Assembly: GCA_947172415.1 (NCBI GenBank) | Contig: OX359196.1 | Coordinates: 5,273,901-5,337,900 of the forward strand | Length of the DNA stretch: 64,000 nucleotides | From: Chondrosia reniformis | Lineage: Eukaryota > Porifera > Demospongiae > Chondrillida > Chondrillidae | Direction: 5' to 3' | Shown here: positions 32,765 to 53,300 of the stretch, one piece after another | Layout of the letters: the number at the start of each line of letters is the position of its first letter | How positions within the stretch are numbered: position 1 is the stretch's first letter | Position numbers and translations under genes: made by a program | The notes under the pieces: generated by a model | What the model was told of the DNA's origin: nothing | Database searches by the model: none | Seen by the model: only the letters and a program-made list of their open reading frames with translations

Positions 32765-35366
32765 TTAGATGTCTGTGAATGCTGACACAAAGATTTAGCT
32801 TCAAATCTCCCCATTTGATGGAGTGACAGCCCTCAATGAACATTAAATTCTGGTATACAAAGTTAATGTATGGTGAGAGATAGGGCAAATTTTAAGTTTC
32901 ATCAAAAATTCAAAAACCCATTGGACATACTCTATAGGTGTCTGTGAATGCTGACACAAAGTCACAGCTTCATATCTTTCCATTTGATAGAGTTACAGCA
33001 CTCGATGTACATTAAATTCTGGTATACAAAGTTAATGTATAGTGAGAGATAGGGCAAATTTTAAATTTCATCAAAATTTCAAAAACCCATTGGAAATGTT
33101 CTATAGATGTCTGTGAATGCTGACACAAAGTCACAGCTCCATATCTTTCCATTTGATAGAGTTACAGCACTCGATGTACATTAAATTCTGGTATACCAAG
33201 TTAATGCAGTGTGAGAGATAGGGCAAATTTTAAATTTCATCAAAATTTCAAAAACCCATTGGAAATGTTCTATAGATGTCTGTGAATGCTGACACAAAGA
33301 TTTAGCTTCATATCTCCCCATTTGATGGAGTGACAGCCCTCAATGAACATTAAATTCTGGTATACAAAGTTAATGTATGGTGAGAGATAGGGCAAATTTT
33401 AAGTTTCATCAAAAATTCAAAAACCCATTGGACATACTCTATAGGTGTCTGTGAATGCTGACACAAAGTCACAGCTTCATATCTTTCCATTTGATAGAGT
33501 TACAGCACTCGATGTACATTAAATTCTGGTATACAAAGTTAATGTATAGTGAGAGATAGGGCAAATTTTCAGTTTCAACAAAATTTCAAAAACTCATTGG
33601 ACATACTCCATATGTGTCTGTGAATGCTGATACAAAGTCACAGCTTCATATCTTTCCATTTGATAGAGTTATAGCACTCGATGTGCATTAAATTCTGGTA
33701 TACCAAGTTAATGTAGTGTGAGAGATAGGGCAAATTTTAAGTTTCATCAAAATTTCAAAAACCCATTGGAAATGTTCTATAGATGTCTGTGAATGCTGAC
33801 ACAAAGATTTAGCTTCATATCTCTACATTTGATGGAGTGACAGCCCTCAATGTACAGTAAATTCTGGTATACAAAGTTAATGTATGGTGAGAGATAAGGC
33901 AAATTTTAAGTTTCATCAAAATTTCAAAAACCCATTGGACATGTTCTATAGATGTCTGTGAATGCTGACACAAAGTCACAGCTTCATATCTTTCCATTTG
34001 ATAGAGTTACAGCACTCGATGTACATTAAATTCTGGTATACAAAGTTAATGTATGGTGAGAGATAGGGCAAATTTTAAGTTTCATCAAAATTTCAAAAAC
34101 CCATTGGACATGTTCTATAGATGTCTGTGAATGCTGACACAAAGTCACAGCTTCATATCTTTCCATTTGATAGAGTTACAGCACTCGATGTACATTAAAT
34201 TGTGGTATACAAAGTTAATGAATGGTGAGAGATAGGGCAAATTTTAAGTTTCATCAAAATTTCAAAAACCCATTGGACATGTTCTATAGATGTCTGTGAA
34301 TGCTGACACAAAGTAACAGCTTCATATCTTTCCATTTGATAGAGTTACAGCACTCGATGTACATTAAATTCTGGTATACAAAGTTAATGTATGGTGAGAG
34401 ATAGGGCAAATTTTAAGTTTCATCAAAATTTCAAAAACCTATTGGACATGTTCTATAGATGTCTGTGAATGCTGACACAAAGTCACAGCTCCATATCTTT
34501 CCATTTGATAGAGTTATAGCACTCGATGTACATTAAATTCTGGTATACAAAGTTAATGAATGGTGAGAGATAGGGCAAATTTTAAGTTTCATCAAAATTT
34601 CAAAAACCCATTGGACATGTTCTATAGATGTCTGTGAATGCTGACACAAAGTCACAGCTTCATATCTTTCCATTTGATAGAGTTACAGCACTCGATGTAC
34701 ATTAAATTCTGGTATACAAAGTTAATGTATGGTGAGAGATAAGGCAAATTTTAAGTTTCATCAAAATTTCAAAAACCCATTGGACATGTTCTATAGATGT
34801 CTGTGAATGCTGACACAAAGTCACAGCTCCATATCTTTCCATTTGATAGAGTTACAGCACTCGATGTACATTAAATTGTGGTATACAAAGTTAATGAATG
34901 GTGAGAGATAGGGCAAATTTTAAGTTTCATCAAAATTTCAAAAACCCATTGGACATGTTCTATAGATGTCTGTGAATGCTGACACAAAGTCACAGCTTCA
35001 TATCTTTCCATTTGATAGAGTTACAGCACTCGATGTACATTAAATTCTGGTATACAAAGTTAATGTATGGTGAGAGATAAGGCAAATTTTAAGTTTCATC
35101 AAAATTTCAAAAATCCATTGGACATGTTCTATAGATGTCTGTGAATGCTGACACAAAGTCACAGCTTCATATCTTTCCATTTGATAGAGTTACAGCACTC
35201 GATGTACATTAAATTCTGGTATACAAAGTTAATGTATGGTGAGAGATAGGGCAAATTTTAAGTTTCATCAAAATTTCACAAACCCATTGGACATGCTCTA
35301 TAGGATATCTGTGAATGCTGACAGAATGATTTAGCTTCATATCCCGCCATTTGATAGAGTTACAGA
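32765..35366. repeat. 169-bp satellite, array 2
   Basis: Same monomer family as array 1, about 15 monomers, ending at the same monomer position as array 1 (GTTACAGAACTACAG junction). Confidence 0.97.
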
Positions 35367-36420
35367 ACTACAGTTAATGTAATGTTTTGTTAGAGAAAAT
35401 TGCGTAATACTATATATGGCCGACCGTTAGAAGGTATTATAATAAAGACAAAATTCCATACTATATCGGCCACTATATCTGAAAATTTAGAATACTTTCC
35501 AATTTTTTATGCATAGGGATATGCACTGTGTAGTACTTGATTGCTATTGAAGTACTATCTATCTATATATTTTATATGGATCTCGTTAAAGTGAAATTTT
35601 GCCGATCGACGGCCAACGAAACTCCAAAGAAAAAAAGTTGGACCATACCGAACGCTACCATCCACGACGCTCAGAGGCCGGGATCGGTGGTAACGCTCTG
35701 CCGAGTTGAGCTTTGGGTGTCACTTGCGTGAGAAGAACCAGTTCTTCTCGATATGGCCGACTCATATGAATCCTAAGATATCAGATGCCAATCCCACATT
35801 ACGTGGAACCCCCCCGAAATCCGGATTATTGGTGAGCACGTCTCTATGGCACCAACCGATTAGGAGACAGCTTCAGAGTCTAAGCGCTACCAACCTCTAT
35901 GGGAACCGCAACCACCATAGAGATGTGTCCAGGTAGGCCTACTATATAAGGTTTTTCGCTTCTATTTATATGAAGTTTTGTCCAAAGAAAACGGTTGTGG
36001 TTGGGACCTTTTTTAATATATTTCTCGTTATTTCCAGATCAGTGAATTGTTTCAAGCAAATTTAAAGACATAGGCAGTATTAGTGGTCCACCTGAGAATT
36101 GGGAAAAGCGACAAAATCCTGTAAGTGTCTTGATGGGCCGAGGAGAACGACTTTTCTGATCCCAATTATTTTCGAGAAATTGTCAATTTATTCCACTTTA
36201 ATTCCAGACCAGTGAATCGTTCCAAGCAATTTTACACACATACGCAGTATTTCCAATACATCTCAAAACTGTGGCAAATGGATAAAAGCCTGTATGTGTC
36301 TTGGTGGAGGGAGGAGAGCGACTTTTCATGATACAGAAAACTAGAGATAGTAAGAGGTCAGATATTTATCGCCTGTACGATATTAATGTCTATGATCGAT
36401 ATTTCAACTAGGCCGGTTTT
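35367..36420. repeat. 1,054-bp non-satellite insert, copy 2
   Basis: Copy of 31711-32764 displaced by 3,656 bp with only a handful of differences (for example ATAAACGCC/ATAAAAGCC, GAGGTCCGAT/GAGGTCAGAT), so the duplication is recent. Confidence 0.95.
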
Positions 36421-36625
36421 ATTAGATATCTGTGAATACTAACACAAAGATTTAGCTTCATATCTCTCCATTTGATAGAGTGACAGCCCTCAATGAACAT
36501 TAAATTCTGGTATACATAGTTAATGTATGGTGAGAGATAGGGCAAATTTTAAATTTCATCAAAATTTCAAAAACTCATTGGAAATGCTCTATAGATGTCT
36601 GTGAATGCTGACACAAATTATAGTG
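36421..36625. repeat. 169-bp satellite, terminal partial array
   Basis: About 1.2 monomers, slightly more diverged (AGATATCTGTGAATACTAAC), then unique sequence. Confidence 0.93.
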
Positions 36626-36969
36626 TGAGAATAAGGAGAAGTGAAAATGTGGCCGGAGGTGAATTTCAGCTCAGTTATAAAAGTACCTGATCAAAATTAT
36701 TTATTTAGATTCTAATGTTTGGAATTCTTCCTAAGTAAAATTATATAAAATTATAGTAGTAAAAATATAGTCTACATCCTGTTTCTTCAATCATTTATGT
36801 ATACAGCACATATCAAAAACGACCCAAGTGTGTTGGGATACTCAATGGGTTCCGAAACTCTAGTTCAACTATCGCGATATGCTGACGATAAAGAAAAAAG
36901 AGAAAAACAGCCCCAAGGTGTGTCTGGAACCCTCTTGCGAATATCGAACGATAAAGAAAGACTAGAAAA

Positions 36970-37335
36970 AACCAGTCACGTTAGCCAGCAGAGACTGCTG
37001 TTACCGTCGAGCACCACGAGGAGGTGTGACTTGGATTTTGCTCGACGCAGGGAGTTCACGTTACCATCCACAATGCGAGCCGTCCTTCCATCGCTGGTCG
37101 TCTGGGGCCAGGATCGTTGGTAACGCCTAACTGGTGCAATTTCGGCTTTGGTAGTCACAGAGTGACAGAACCGGCCTTATCCCTCCCTGGGTTCCGTTGT
37201 ATCGATAAATCGATAATTGGTGAGCACATCCCCATGGCACCAACCGATACAGGGCAGCTACGGAACCTAGACACTGCCAAGCCAACGAGTTAGGACTTAC
37301 TCCCTTACCCGAGGCTCCACGCTGGCAGGCCTGAA
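36970..37335. other. GC-rich block homologous to the core of the satellite inserts
   Basis: Outside the satellite. Shares ordered blocks with the inserts: TACCATCCAC, GGATCG-TGGTAACGC, GCTTTGG-GTCAC, then ATTGGTGAGCAC and ATGGCACCAACCGAT, with diverged spacers. No recognised RNA or protein family. The weak frames across it (plus 36797-37123, minus 37127-37342) show no known domain. Confidence 0.7.
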
Positions 37336-37539
37336 TGGTCATGTTAAAATGGACTATTTATATGCAACTACGTTGTGAAATAATAGAGAAAAAGAAAAAA
37401 AAACTGATTACCTTTGTAATTGATCCATTTCCATTTCCAGAAGCTTTCGTTTATACTTTACGCTTCTCTCTCGCATCACTCTGCCACCAGCGCGGTGGTG
37501 AGGGAATTAGAAATATACTAGTTATAAATATATATTATT

Positions 37540-37975
37540 ATTATTATTTTTTTTTTTTAATTTATTTAACGTGCCACATGCATAGCACTAGGACAGACTG
37601 TCCTATGAGGCACACACCAATACATCATGACAAATAAATCAGTTCAACAAAACATCAAGTCATCAATCAAAAAGGTCAACTAAATCTAGCAGTCCACATC
37701 TTCAAAATAATCTTAAGGATTGAGTGATGCTTGCATCCTTGATCCAGAATGGCAAATAGTTTATCATCATCAGTCATCAAATCAAACCCCAGTGCTACCC
37801 GTGACAAAGACTGAAAAAGGTCCACCCGCTCATCCTTCCATCTCTTGCACTCCAGCAGCCAATGTTGTACATCTTCCACCTTCCCCAAATCACACTCCCC
37901 ACATGTTCTCTCCGCTCTCTCGAGACCCCTCCACCTTCCACATTCAATCCTAAGTGGGGCTGTCCAGCGTATAAC
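37540..37975 (-). mobile_element. 5'-truncated LINE (non-LTR retrotransposon) 3' end
   Basis: Minus-strand frame ending at 37676 carries the zf-RVT-type C-terminus of LINE ORF2: TCGECDLGKVEDVQHW with C-x2-C...H-x4-C, then LLECKRWKDER. Upstream APLRIECGRWRGLERAER is the usual lead-in. The T-run at about 37544-37558, with ATT repeats before it, is the poly-A tail in reverse. Everything upstream of the last roughly 110 codons is missing. Confidence 0.75.
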
Positions 37976-39039
37976 AGCGTGTGGAGATTATAAGTTTATT
38001 TGTACATTCCAGTCAACAGTCTTAAAGTACTATAATTTTGACGCAGTTAGAAAGAATCCTTATTTTATATTTGGTTTTATTAATCTGTCAGCATAAACGA
38101 CCGCTATGTAGTACTACTAATATGGGCTAACGGGTAGATTAGAACTAATGGTAAAACGATTACAGATTATATAATTTTCATTAATTTATTTAACTTTGCT
38201 TGTTCTCAGATTCTTTCACTCTAAAATATTTAATTAGTCATTTGTACAGTGCTACACTTGATTGGTGGTGCATGCACAATTATAATATGTAGAGTCATAA
38301 GTTATGAAAGTTACAGTCTTCATGTGTGAGAGAGCTCCACACTCCAAGTATGGACCAGCGTCATCAGTATTTGTACTGAAATTCTGCCCAATGTAATTGT
38401 ATTAATATTGGGATATAATACTAGAGAATACAGAGGAGAAAAAAATACATGTTATGATCAGTTTCATAACGAAATGTCCAATGCCAATCAATTGTGAGAA
38501 AATGGGGTAATGTGCCACATTGTAATTTCTTAAATAATAATAATAATATTGAGTTATTTATTTTACTAATAGTATGTAACCATTTAATTATTTTACTAAT
38601 ATATAGTGTATACGTAACCATTTATTTTACTAATATCGTGTAGTTATGTATTTACTAACAGACTTACTCAAAATTCAGTAGTATCTGTTGTTTTCACTGT
38701 TGACCAGCTTTAAATTACATAGCATCAAAGACAGCCAAAAGTGTGTATATATAACCTTTAAACTATTCAATATATAAAAATAGGGATTTCTTCCAACTGT
38801 GCCAACTTATCTCTCGTCTAGAGACACATGCAGCTATGTGAAGCCTTTGACTGCTGGTTTGTATAACTCCTGCATGGTAGCGTGATTTCACATTGCCAAT
38901 CTCATAGAGGAACACGTATTCATATATCACTGAATTGCAGTACTTAAAACTGTTCAATAATTATTATATGTCATGTATACTTAGGTATGTGAAAGCTTGT
39001 TCCTACAAATATAGGTTCTTGAGTTATACAAAACCTCTG
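37976..39039. other. AT-rich intergenic stretch
   Basis: No gene seen. Contains ATTTTACTAATA direct repeats (38564-38640), remnants of the foldback family 2 end (GACGCAGTTAGAAAGAATCC near 38040; GATTTCTTCCAACTGTGCC near 38786). Confidence 0.6.
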
Positions 39040-42000
39040 TCACTGCACTTTAATGTACACTGTTACCCCCTCTTGCGGGGCTAGCCCAGAGGTTGAGTTC
39101 TTCAAGAAGCCACTGGAGGTGTAGCCGAGACAGAGAGGATTGATATTACATAAGAATCTCAGCTGCCCACCAATCTGGGTCCATGGCCTTCTCCCTTGGC
39201 CAAACAAGTCACTATTTGGATCAGTAATGTCATAATTAGGCCGCGCCATGTAGCCACTTTCTGATACAAAGTAATATTTTTCCAGTAGAGATCTAGTGAT
39301 CTCTCCAGTGTTTCCAGTTGGCTTTACGGGATAGGCTGAAGTCTGCAAATATAAAAAATTAGGGTGGACTTGTTATCTGTCTTAACCAATATGCTGTACG
39401 TTATGTGCATCATCACACACACTTTTGAAAGCATGAAAAAGACATCAACTACAAGTATTAAGACAATGTGTTATCATTTAAGAATTCAATCTGGTACCAT
39501 GTCAGAACATCCCAGATAATATAAGATTCCAACATCATATGAGCTACAAATTCATTGAACAGTTTGCATTTCTTACATTTCGATTCCATGCTTCCTCTAT
39601 AGCAAGCCTCTTCTTTCTATAGGCTGTGAAATTTGCAGGTGTTCTACTGCTCACTGCTCCCTGTAGAGTGTCCATGAAGAGCTTCCATCTAGGTAGGTAA
39701 TAGTCAGCCACCAGCCCTCCCCAAGCCTTGGAGGCATAGTCATCGATTTCACTTTCGTTATAGCCCCATAATGTTATTTGATTCCTGGCATTGAACTCGT
39801 ACAGATCTTTAGCTGACGGAGAACTTACGCTGTTTCTGGCACCTTCAATCCAGATGCCAAGGAGAAAGTTGATGTCAGACGAAAGCAACTGATCCATATC
39901 ACCTATTATCTCCAACACAACCTCCCCAAGGCTGGCCATCACCTGGGAGTAGGGACTTGCAGTCCTAATCGCCAGCCATTCTACAGTATACAAGATATTA
40001 CAGCCATACGTATGTATACTAGTATGCACACGTAGCAATGAAACACGTAGAAAATGGCTTAATTTTTATTAAAATTGCACAATACCCTTCAGAATTGCAC
40101 AATATCCTTCAGAATTACATACCTTGATATGCCAAAGTAACCATAGCGTGCACATCCACAAAGAGATTTGAGAGGCTCTGATGGCCAACGTCCACCAAAT
40201 CATACTGAAACGTACCTTGGCTGGACTGACTATGAATGTCAAGGGCATAGTACATTAGTTGCCAGGCAACAGCCACATCACTAGTATTAGGAGCCTGGAA
40301 GCTGTAGATGAATATAATTAGAGTAACTCAGATAGTTAGGTATATCTTTTAGAATTGCTTACTACTGCATTTCCAATTCTGGTGCCTTCTCTATCAGTGA
40401 TTTAGCATCCCAACTGAAGTGGTACTGATAGACAGATCTGAGGAGGTGGTACCACACGTCAGACATGATGGCATACTTGCCTCCATACCTCCTCTTTAGA
40501 TAGAGGCTAACCCAATCCCACACATCCACCGGCTTGCTCCTCCAGCCCATCTCACACTAGCAGGATAAGAGAGATAATCACCACTAAATAGTGACCTGCA
40601 TTCACACTAAACTGAATCCACTCACCATAAGATCATAAACTACGGGATTCTGTTCAATGGCCTCCGGAGTCAGTCCCACGCCCACCATTGTGTTCCCCGG
40701 TGTGGCTAGTGCTTCAGGTGGACCATTTGTGATGCCAGTAAGGTTACCATAGATAGCACGCATTCCTCCAAAATTGTGCAATAGACACCACACAAATGGC
40801 TTGCCAAAATAAGATTGAGTTCTCCTCCAAACAGGCCCTACTATTGAATTGAGATCCAATATGATCATCTTGTCATCTGGGACACCAGAGAGAAAAGCCT
40901 CAATTGTGACATTGTTCCAGAATTCTGCTGCTATACAGACAGAGAATGTAGGTCCATATATCAATACAAACGGTACACACAAAGGAACAGATCTAGGTAT
41001 TTGTAAGGGGGAATACTAAGTTGTATAGGAGTGCGACAGAGAAGGGTACAATGCGGTTTGGTTAGTATTTTGCTAAGAGTTTGAAATGTGGCTACTACAA
41101 GCACAAAACTCAGGCGGGTGCTTCAGAACTCAAAGTAGCCCCTGTATCAGACACTGGTACATAACAACATAGTAAATGATGCTACGATATGGAGAGCAGT
41201 TAATAACAGTCCAGCTCATGGAATATGCACTAAGAAACATAGGAAAGTTTGTACCAACAGAGGGTATTACACCAAACCAATCCAACAACACCAAATCTCC
41301 CCTCGGTATGGGGGAGGGATGGGGATTTATACAGTATTCATTACTGGTTCAAAGCAAACTGGACTGTACCCCTAACTACAAAACATTATCTACACCTAAG
41401 TAGAATAGCTATATACTTAAATAAAGCTCCTGTCACAATACACAAATCATCTAATTAATTGTTAAAACATTATATTATTGCTAATTTATTGAAACTCTAT
41501 AATTCATGAAAAACGTGTGTGTAGTATACAAAACCTTGCCATTGGAAAACAACTCACCGTTTTCAAATAGCCACCCTTGCATAACAAAAATGGCTTCCTT
41601 ATCTATTTGCTCCATAGCTGAGTAGATGGCAGCGTTTGTTTGCTTTAGGAAATTGGAGTTATTAGAAGAAGGAAGCATCTCGTTGTAAGTGTCTGTGTTG
41701 TACAGATGGTCAGTACCTCCCATCTCAATAAGGATCTTATAAAATGTGGCTCCAAGCTCTACAAACAAAGGGTCAGTTGGCTCCAATAGGTAGTCACCAC
41801 TGTATGTTGAGTTGAAATGGCCCCAATTCCCAGTTTTGGTAAAGTTGGCTTTTGGGTATATTTCTTTGAGTGCAGCTGGGACGTGACCTGCAAAACCAGG
41901 CAGGACCCTGTACATACCATACTCTGTGCTACGATTGGAGATAAACTGTTGAAGGAGCCACTGGTTCTTCATCCAGTCCTTATCAATTGGCCCCGCCCAC

Positions 42001-43011
42001 CTTTTAATATTGCCCATCCTCTGCCAAGCTAGAAAGGCTGGACCAGAAAAGTAGTTTAAAATGTCCTGTTCCTTTAAACCAACCTACAAAAGAGGTTATA
42101 CATTTATCTACATTTCAGCTAGTTCTAAAGCAAGGAGAAAGCCAAAATATTCAGTAACCAAAGAGGACAAGAGGGGGAGGGGTCAAGGTCATGCTTAACA
42201 ACCAGGTTTGGTAGCAGCAGAGTTGTAACATCCTAACTACACTTGCCAAACAAATATCATCACACTGCAGTCTTGTGTAGCCAGACCGCCATCTAACCTC
42301 CATATTCAACAGGTCATCAAATGAATATGGAGGCGAGATAGCGGTCTGGCTACGCGAGACTACTGCAGATGTGTTGGCACAGAAACTTCCTCATGGACTT
42401 ACTGTAGAATAGAAGTTGTACCAGACGTACTCCTGCCCCGTGAAGGATAGAGGCATGTTGATTCCATTCATAGCCATCCAATCCAGCTCCCTCTCCCATC
42501 TGGCCGCGTCCCACCACACGGCCGAGTAGGAGTGCGTGCAAACGTTCATGTAGTAGCGATATTTGACAGGTGAGACCATCCTTGTGTGCGAGCTAGGAAG
42601 AGGTAGATCATCTGCTTTAACAGTGATGTGATCCCCAGTCCTGTCTACGCCCCAGCTAATGGAGTTACCTGCAGTGTACTTCAAGTACCAATTTAAAGCG
42701 GAGGCTAGCGCGACGCCAGTATTACCGCGGAGAATTGGCATTTTACTGGTGTCGTTTACGTCTATTTCAAAAACATCACGACCTTCGTAGTCATTGATAA
42801 CCTCATACTGAAATTTATCAACAAATTCTTTGCCAAGTATTCGTTCGACCAGACCTTGTATTGCAGACAAGGGGTCTCCGCGACCATTCACGCACAAAGC
42901 AGCAGCAGCAAGTAGAAGGCACTGGATTAAAAGGAAGTTAAGAAGAACACACATACTTCGCAAGAGCAAAGACATTAGCACAACGCAACAACATACAGTG
43001 AACGTGAACAT
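39040..43011 (-). CDS. NAGLU: NAGLU, lysosomal alpha-N-acetylglucosaminidase (GH89)
   Basis: Removes terminal alpha-GlcNAc from heparan sulfate in the lysosome. Exons: 43011-42403, 42083-41558, 40930-40626, 40556-40363, 40301-40123, 39980-39577, 39342-39040; phases 0, 1, 0, 2, 1, 0. Up to 839 residues against 743 in human. Start uncertain among three in-frame Met; the third (42954) gives the best signal peptide. GH89 signatures: NVCTHSYSAVWWD, RELDWMAMNGIN, GFAGHVPAAL, WGHFNSTYS. Both catalytic Glu are present: DTYNEM (human E316) and GLTPEAIEQN (human E446). The last exon carries about 75 residues beyond the usual end (FGQGRRPWTQIGGQLRFLCN), not matched in vertebrate NAGLU. Confidence 0.92.
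42265..42368. repeat. Foldback MITE-like element in NAGLU intron 1
   Basis: Long imperfect palindrome: CTGCAGTCTTGTGTAGCCAG... and its reverse complement ending ...GTCTGGCTACGCGAGACTACTGCAG, arms about 44 bp, loop about 13 bp. Lies between NAGLU exons 1 and 2. Confidence 0.88.
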
Positions 43012-43162
43012 ACAGTGAATGCTTTCGGGTCCATTTTCAAGTCACATGATTTACGGAATGCAAATGACTGACAAAAAGCATATCGTCCATGCATAAAGAT
43101 TAATCCACAAATATGTACAAAATAATACAAAATGCAAAACATCTAGACATTAACATTATGTT

Positions 43163-50171
<7,009 letters not shown>

Positions 50172-50374
50172 CCTACGTACGTAACTACTCCTCCAGATCG
50201 CAGTATATTATACGGAAATATCCGAAATTACCATACGTACGTATACGGATAAATGTAAGAGCACTTACGTAGGTAGTTTTCCCTTTTATTAGGAAACGTG
50301 TATTATTTACAGTAAATATTTATTCGGATAAATGATTACATAAACAAAATTACAGTGGTAGCAACTACATCAAT

Positions 50375-53300
50375 TTAAGTCTTTTTGGCGGGTTCTAGGT
50401 CATCCAACGTTTTGCTAAAGCTGTAGAAGTCCCTATAACGCCTCATAATTCCAATAGCAACATCTTGTAATGGAGTGGGCGTGATTCCCAAATCCTCTAG
50501 TCCTGGAACCTCAGGGTTTACCTCATCTGTTAGGTGCAGCTGCAGGGAAAGTTAATTGAGTACTGGACATGTAGTACCATGGAAACTATAAGCTTTCTAC
50601 ATGCACTTCTTATATCATGGAATAGGCAATACTACTACACATACACACACATAACAAATATACAATATTTTCTACAACCTATTAATTAAAGAGAATATTT
50701 TCTGCAACCTATTAATTAAAGAGAATATTTTCTGCAACCTATTAATTAAAGAGAATATTTTCTGAAACCTATTAATTAAAGAGGTAACCCTTTAACCCTA
50801 ATGTGTAAATGCCAAAACCTGTTTTCTGTTACAAGGCTTCACTTTTAATATATTGTTTATCTATACAGAAAATTGACTCAATCCTTACAGAGTTTGTTTG
50901 TATTAAGAGATTGTTGTCGTAAACAATGATGCAAAGAAGTGGTCCAGCTGCCTACACTTTGGTCTAAAGGCTCACCTTGCAATAAAGCAATAGCCATGTA
51001 TGTACAATATATGCAGGTTATCTCCATACCCTTGTCCATCTGTCTCTTGTCATATAGGGTGGGAAGGGATTCAATTCCAGAATCCTTGAGACAAACCTAC
51101 AATTTAGTGGTGAAAAGGAATGATGTTGATAAACGGAACACACTTAACCTTTATATTTGAACATGTTATCAGGGTCACATAGAAGAAGCCAAACACAGGA
51201 CAATCAGATACACAATAGTGGCACTCATGAGGTATCACATTTTGGTGTTTACCAAAGCTATATAGAATGGTGTATTGTTTTTAAATAAGTACACAATAAC
51301 ACAAAGTGCACCAATAACATAGCAGTAATGACTCCATTTTTAGGGAATGTAGAAAAGTTTATCAATAGGAAACCATAGTTGGTTGCGACAATGTGTGGAA
51401 GGTATTGCACAACACATAACACACACAGTTGACACAAAAATGAGACATAAGAACTTACCTTGCCATAAACTTTGGTGGTGAATATGGTTTGAAGGACCGA
51501 TAAGACACCTCGTAGAGGTACTGCACAAGATCGTGAAGACTACTCATCTTCTCTCTTACCAGGAAAGGGGAAACAGACACAGTAGCATATGAATCATACA
51601 AACTTGACTATCAATTTAAATAGACACCATCACAAATAACACTACACTTTAGCCACTCAGAGATACATTGAGTGTAAAGCTCTATAAGGGGTTTTCCCTA
51701 TGTACGTACGTAACAGTCTAGGAAGAGTCTAGGGGAAACACTCAAAGTATTTTTCCTCAGCCTTATATTGATGTCACGGATATAAGATAACGGTGTAGTA
51801 GATTATTCATGTGGACGTCATTGTAAGTGTGCTCTTGCGCAATCACTCACCCGACCAACTGGTAAGTCTGCCCCTTAGTAGAGGAGTCACTGATGGCTGT
51901 CATCACAGCCCTGGCCACATCCACAACCTAACAAGAGGACCAAACCATGTGTGTCCCATCAGCTATCTAGTAGAGCTATACAACTATCAGATCTCTTTTA
52001 GATAATATCATAAGGTGGGTAGAAATACAATATAGCAAGATTATGAGGGAACAACATAGTTTCAGCATGTTCGTTTGCTAATAAAAATTGACTTTCTCCC
52101 TAAAATAAATCATAACTAGGAAATGGGATTTCAGTCAATTTACGCAATCACACATGTGTAGTTGCACAACACTGCCAAATCACTTAAACATGTGGTATGG
52201 TAGTGATGAGCTGGATGCATTGGCCACCAGTGCAGTGCTCCAATGATGTGGATAGGCTGGTATGTAACAGTGCTGTCCTGCCACACACTCACATAGACTG
52301 GCTGCTTGTGGGTACAGGTGCCTCTCTCCTGCATTGGGAACCATCCCAGCGGCAGCATCCTCAGGCCTGAGTGGACCAGAAAGAGAAACACATCAAATGA
52401 ATAATCTAACACATTATTTCTCTTACATGCTATGTCTACTTTAGGGTAAAGGCCTATAGGAACTAAACCTAGTGAGAGATTTGGATGAAGATACAAGAGT
52501 TTTCTCCTTCTCCTTCTCCTCTTCTGGGCCAGACAGCTGTTTTGAGAAATCCACTGTTCATCGGTGACCCAGGGAATCTTTGTCATTTTGTGATCTTTTA
52601 TGAGTCCTTGGCTCTCTGTGCTAAGTCCAGTGGTCTTACATATATGACATGTTCCTATTTGACATACGTACTAGCATAATAGTTGAAGAATCTGTCCTCT
52701 TTTCCAAATATGTCACTTGGCTTCATGATAGTAGCATCAGGAAAGACACTTCTCACTGCTTCTTCTCCTTCGGCCTGCACAGGAGGAAATGAAACTCTTA
52801 GTTTGATCAGGATGAAGGAACATACAACTGTGTGTGTGGTAGGAGGGGGAGGGGATGGGTGGAGCCACCACTGGGATGGGTGGAGCCACCACTGGGAGGG
52901 GTGGAGCCACCACTGGGATGGGTGGAGCCACCACTGGGAGGGGTGGAGCCACCACTGGGACGTGATAGATACAACTGACACATTATAACAGGTCAACTGA
53001 AGAAGTATAATTATTGCAACATCAAAATCATGTAATTTAAGACTGAAGTTTGTCAAGGAAAATAATGCATATAAAATTTATCTTTCACAATAGAATTAGA
53101 CTATCAAAATACTGAACAAATGTGCAAAGTGTTGAATGTACATCTTACATACATGCTAAGTTTCTGAAAGTGAAAGTGAATAAACTAGATTTCAGTTAAT
53201 TCATAAAATCTTGCAATGTTACTCATGCGAGTGAAATAGATTTGCATGAATACTCTCGTAATACAATTATCCATCTTACAGTATAACCTTACACCTCCAG

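Noticed and set aside
36797..37123. 108-residue Arg/Lys-rich ORF
   Set aside because: Overlaps the conserved GC-rich block, has no known domain and is contradicted by an equally open antisense frame; kept as a non-coding block.
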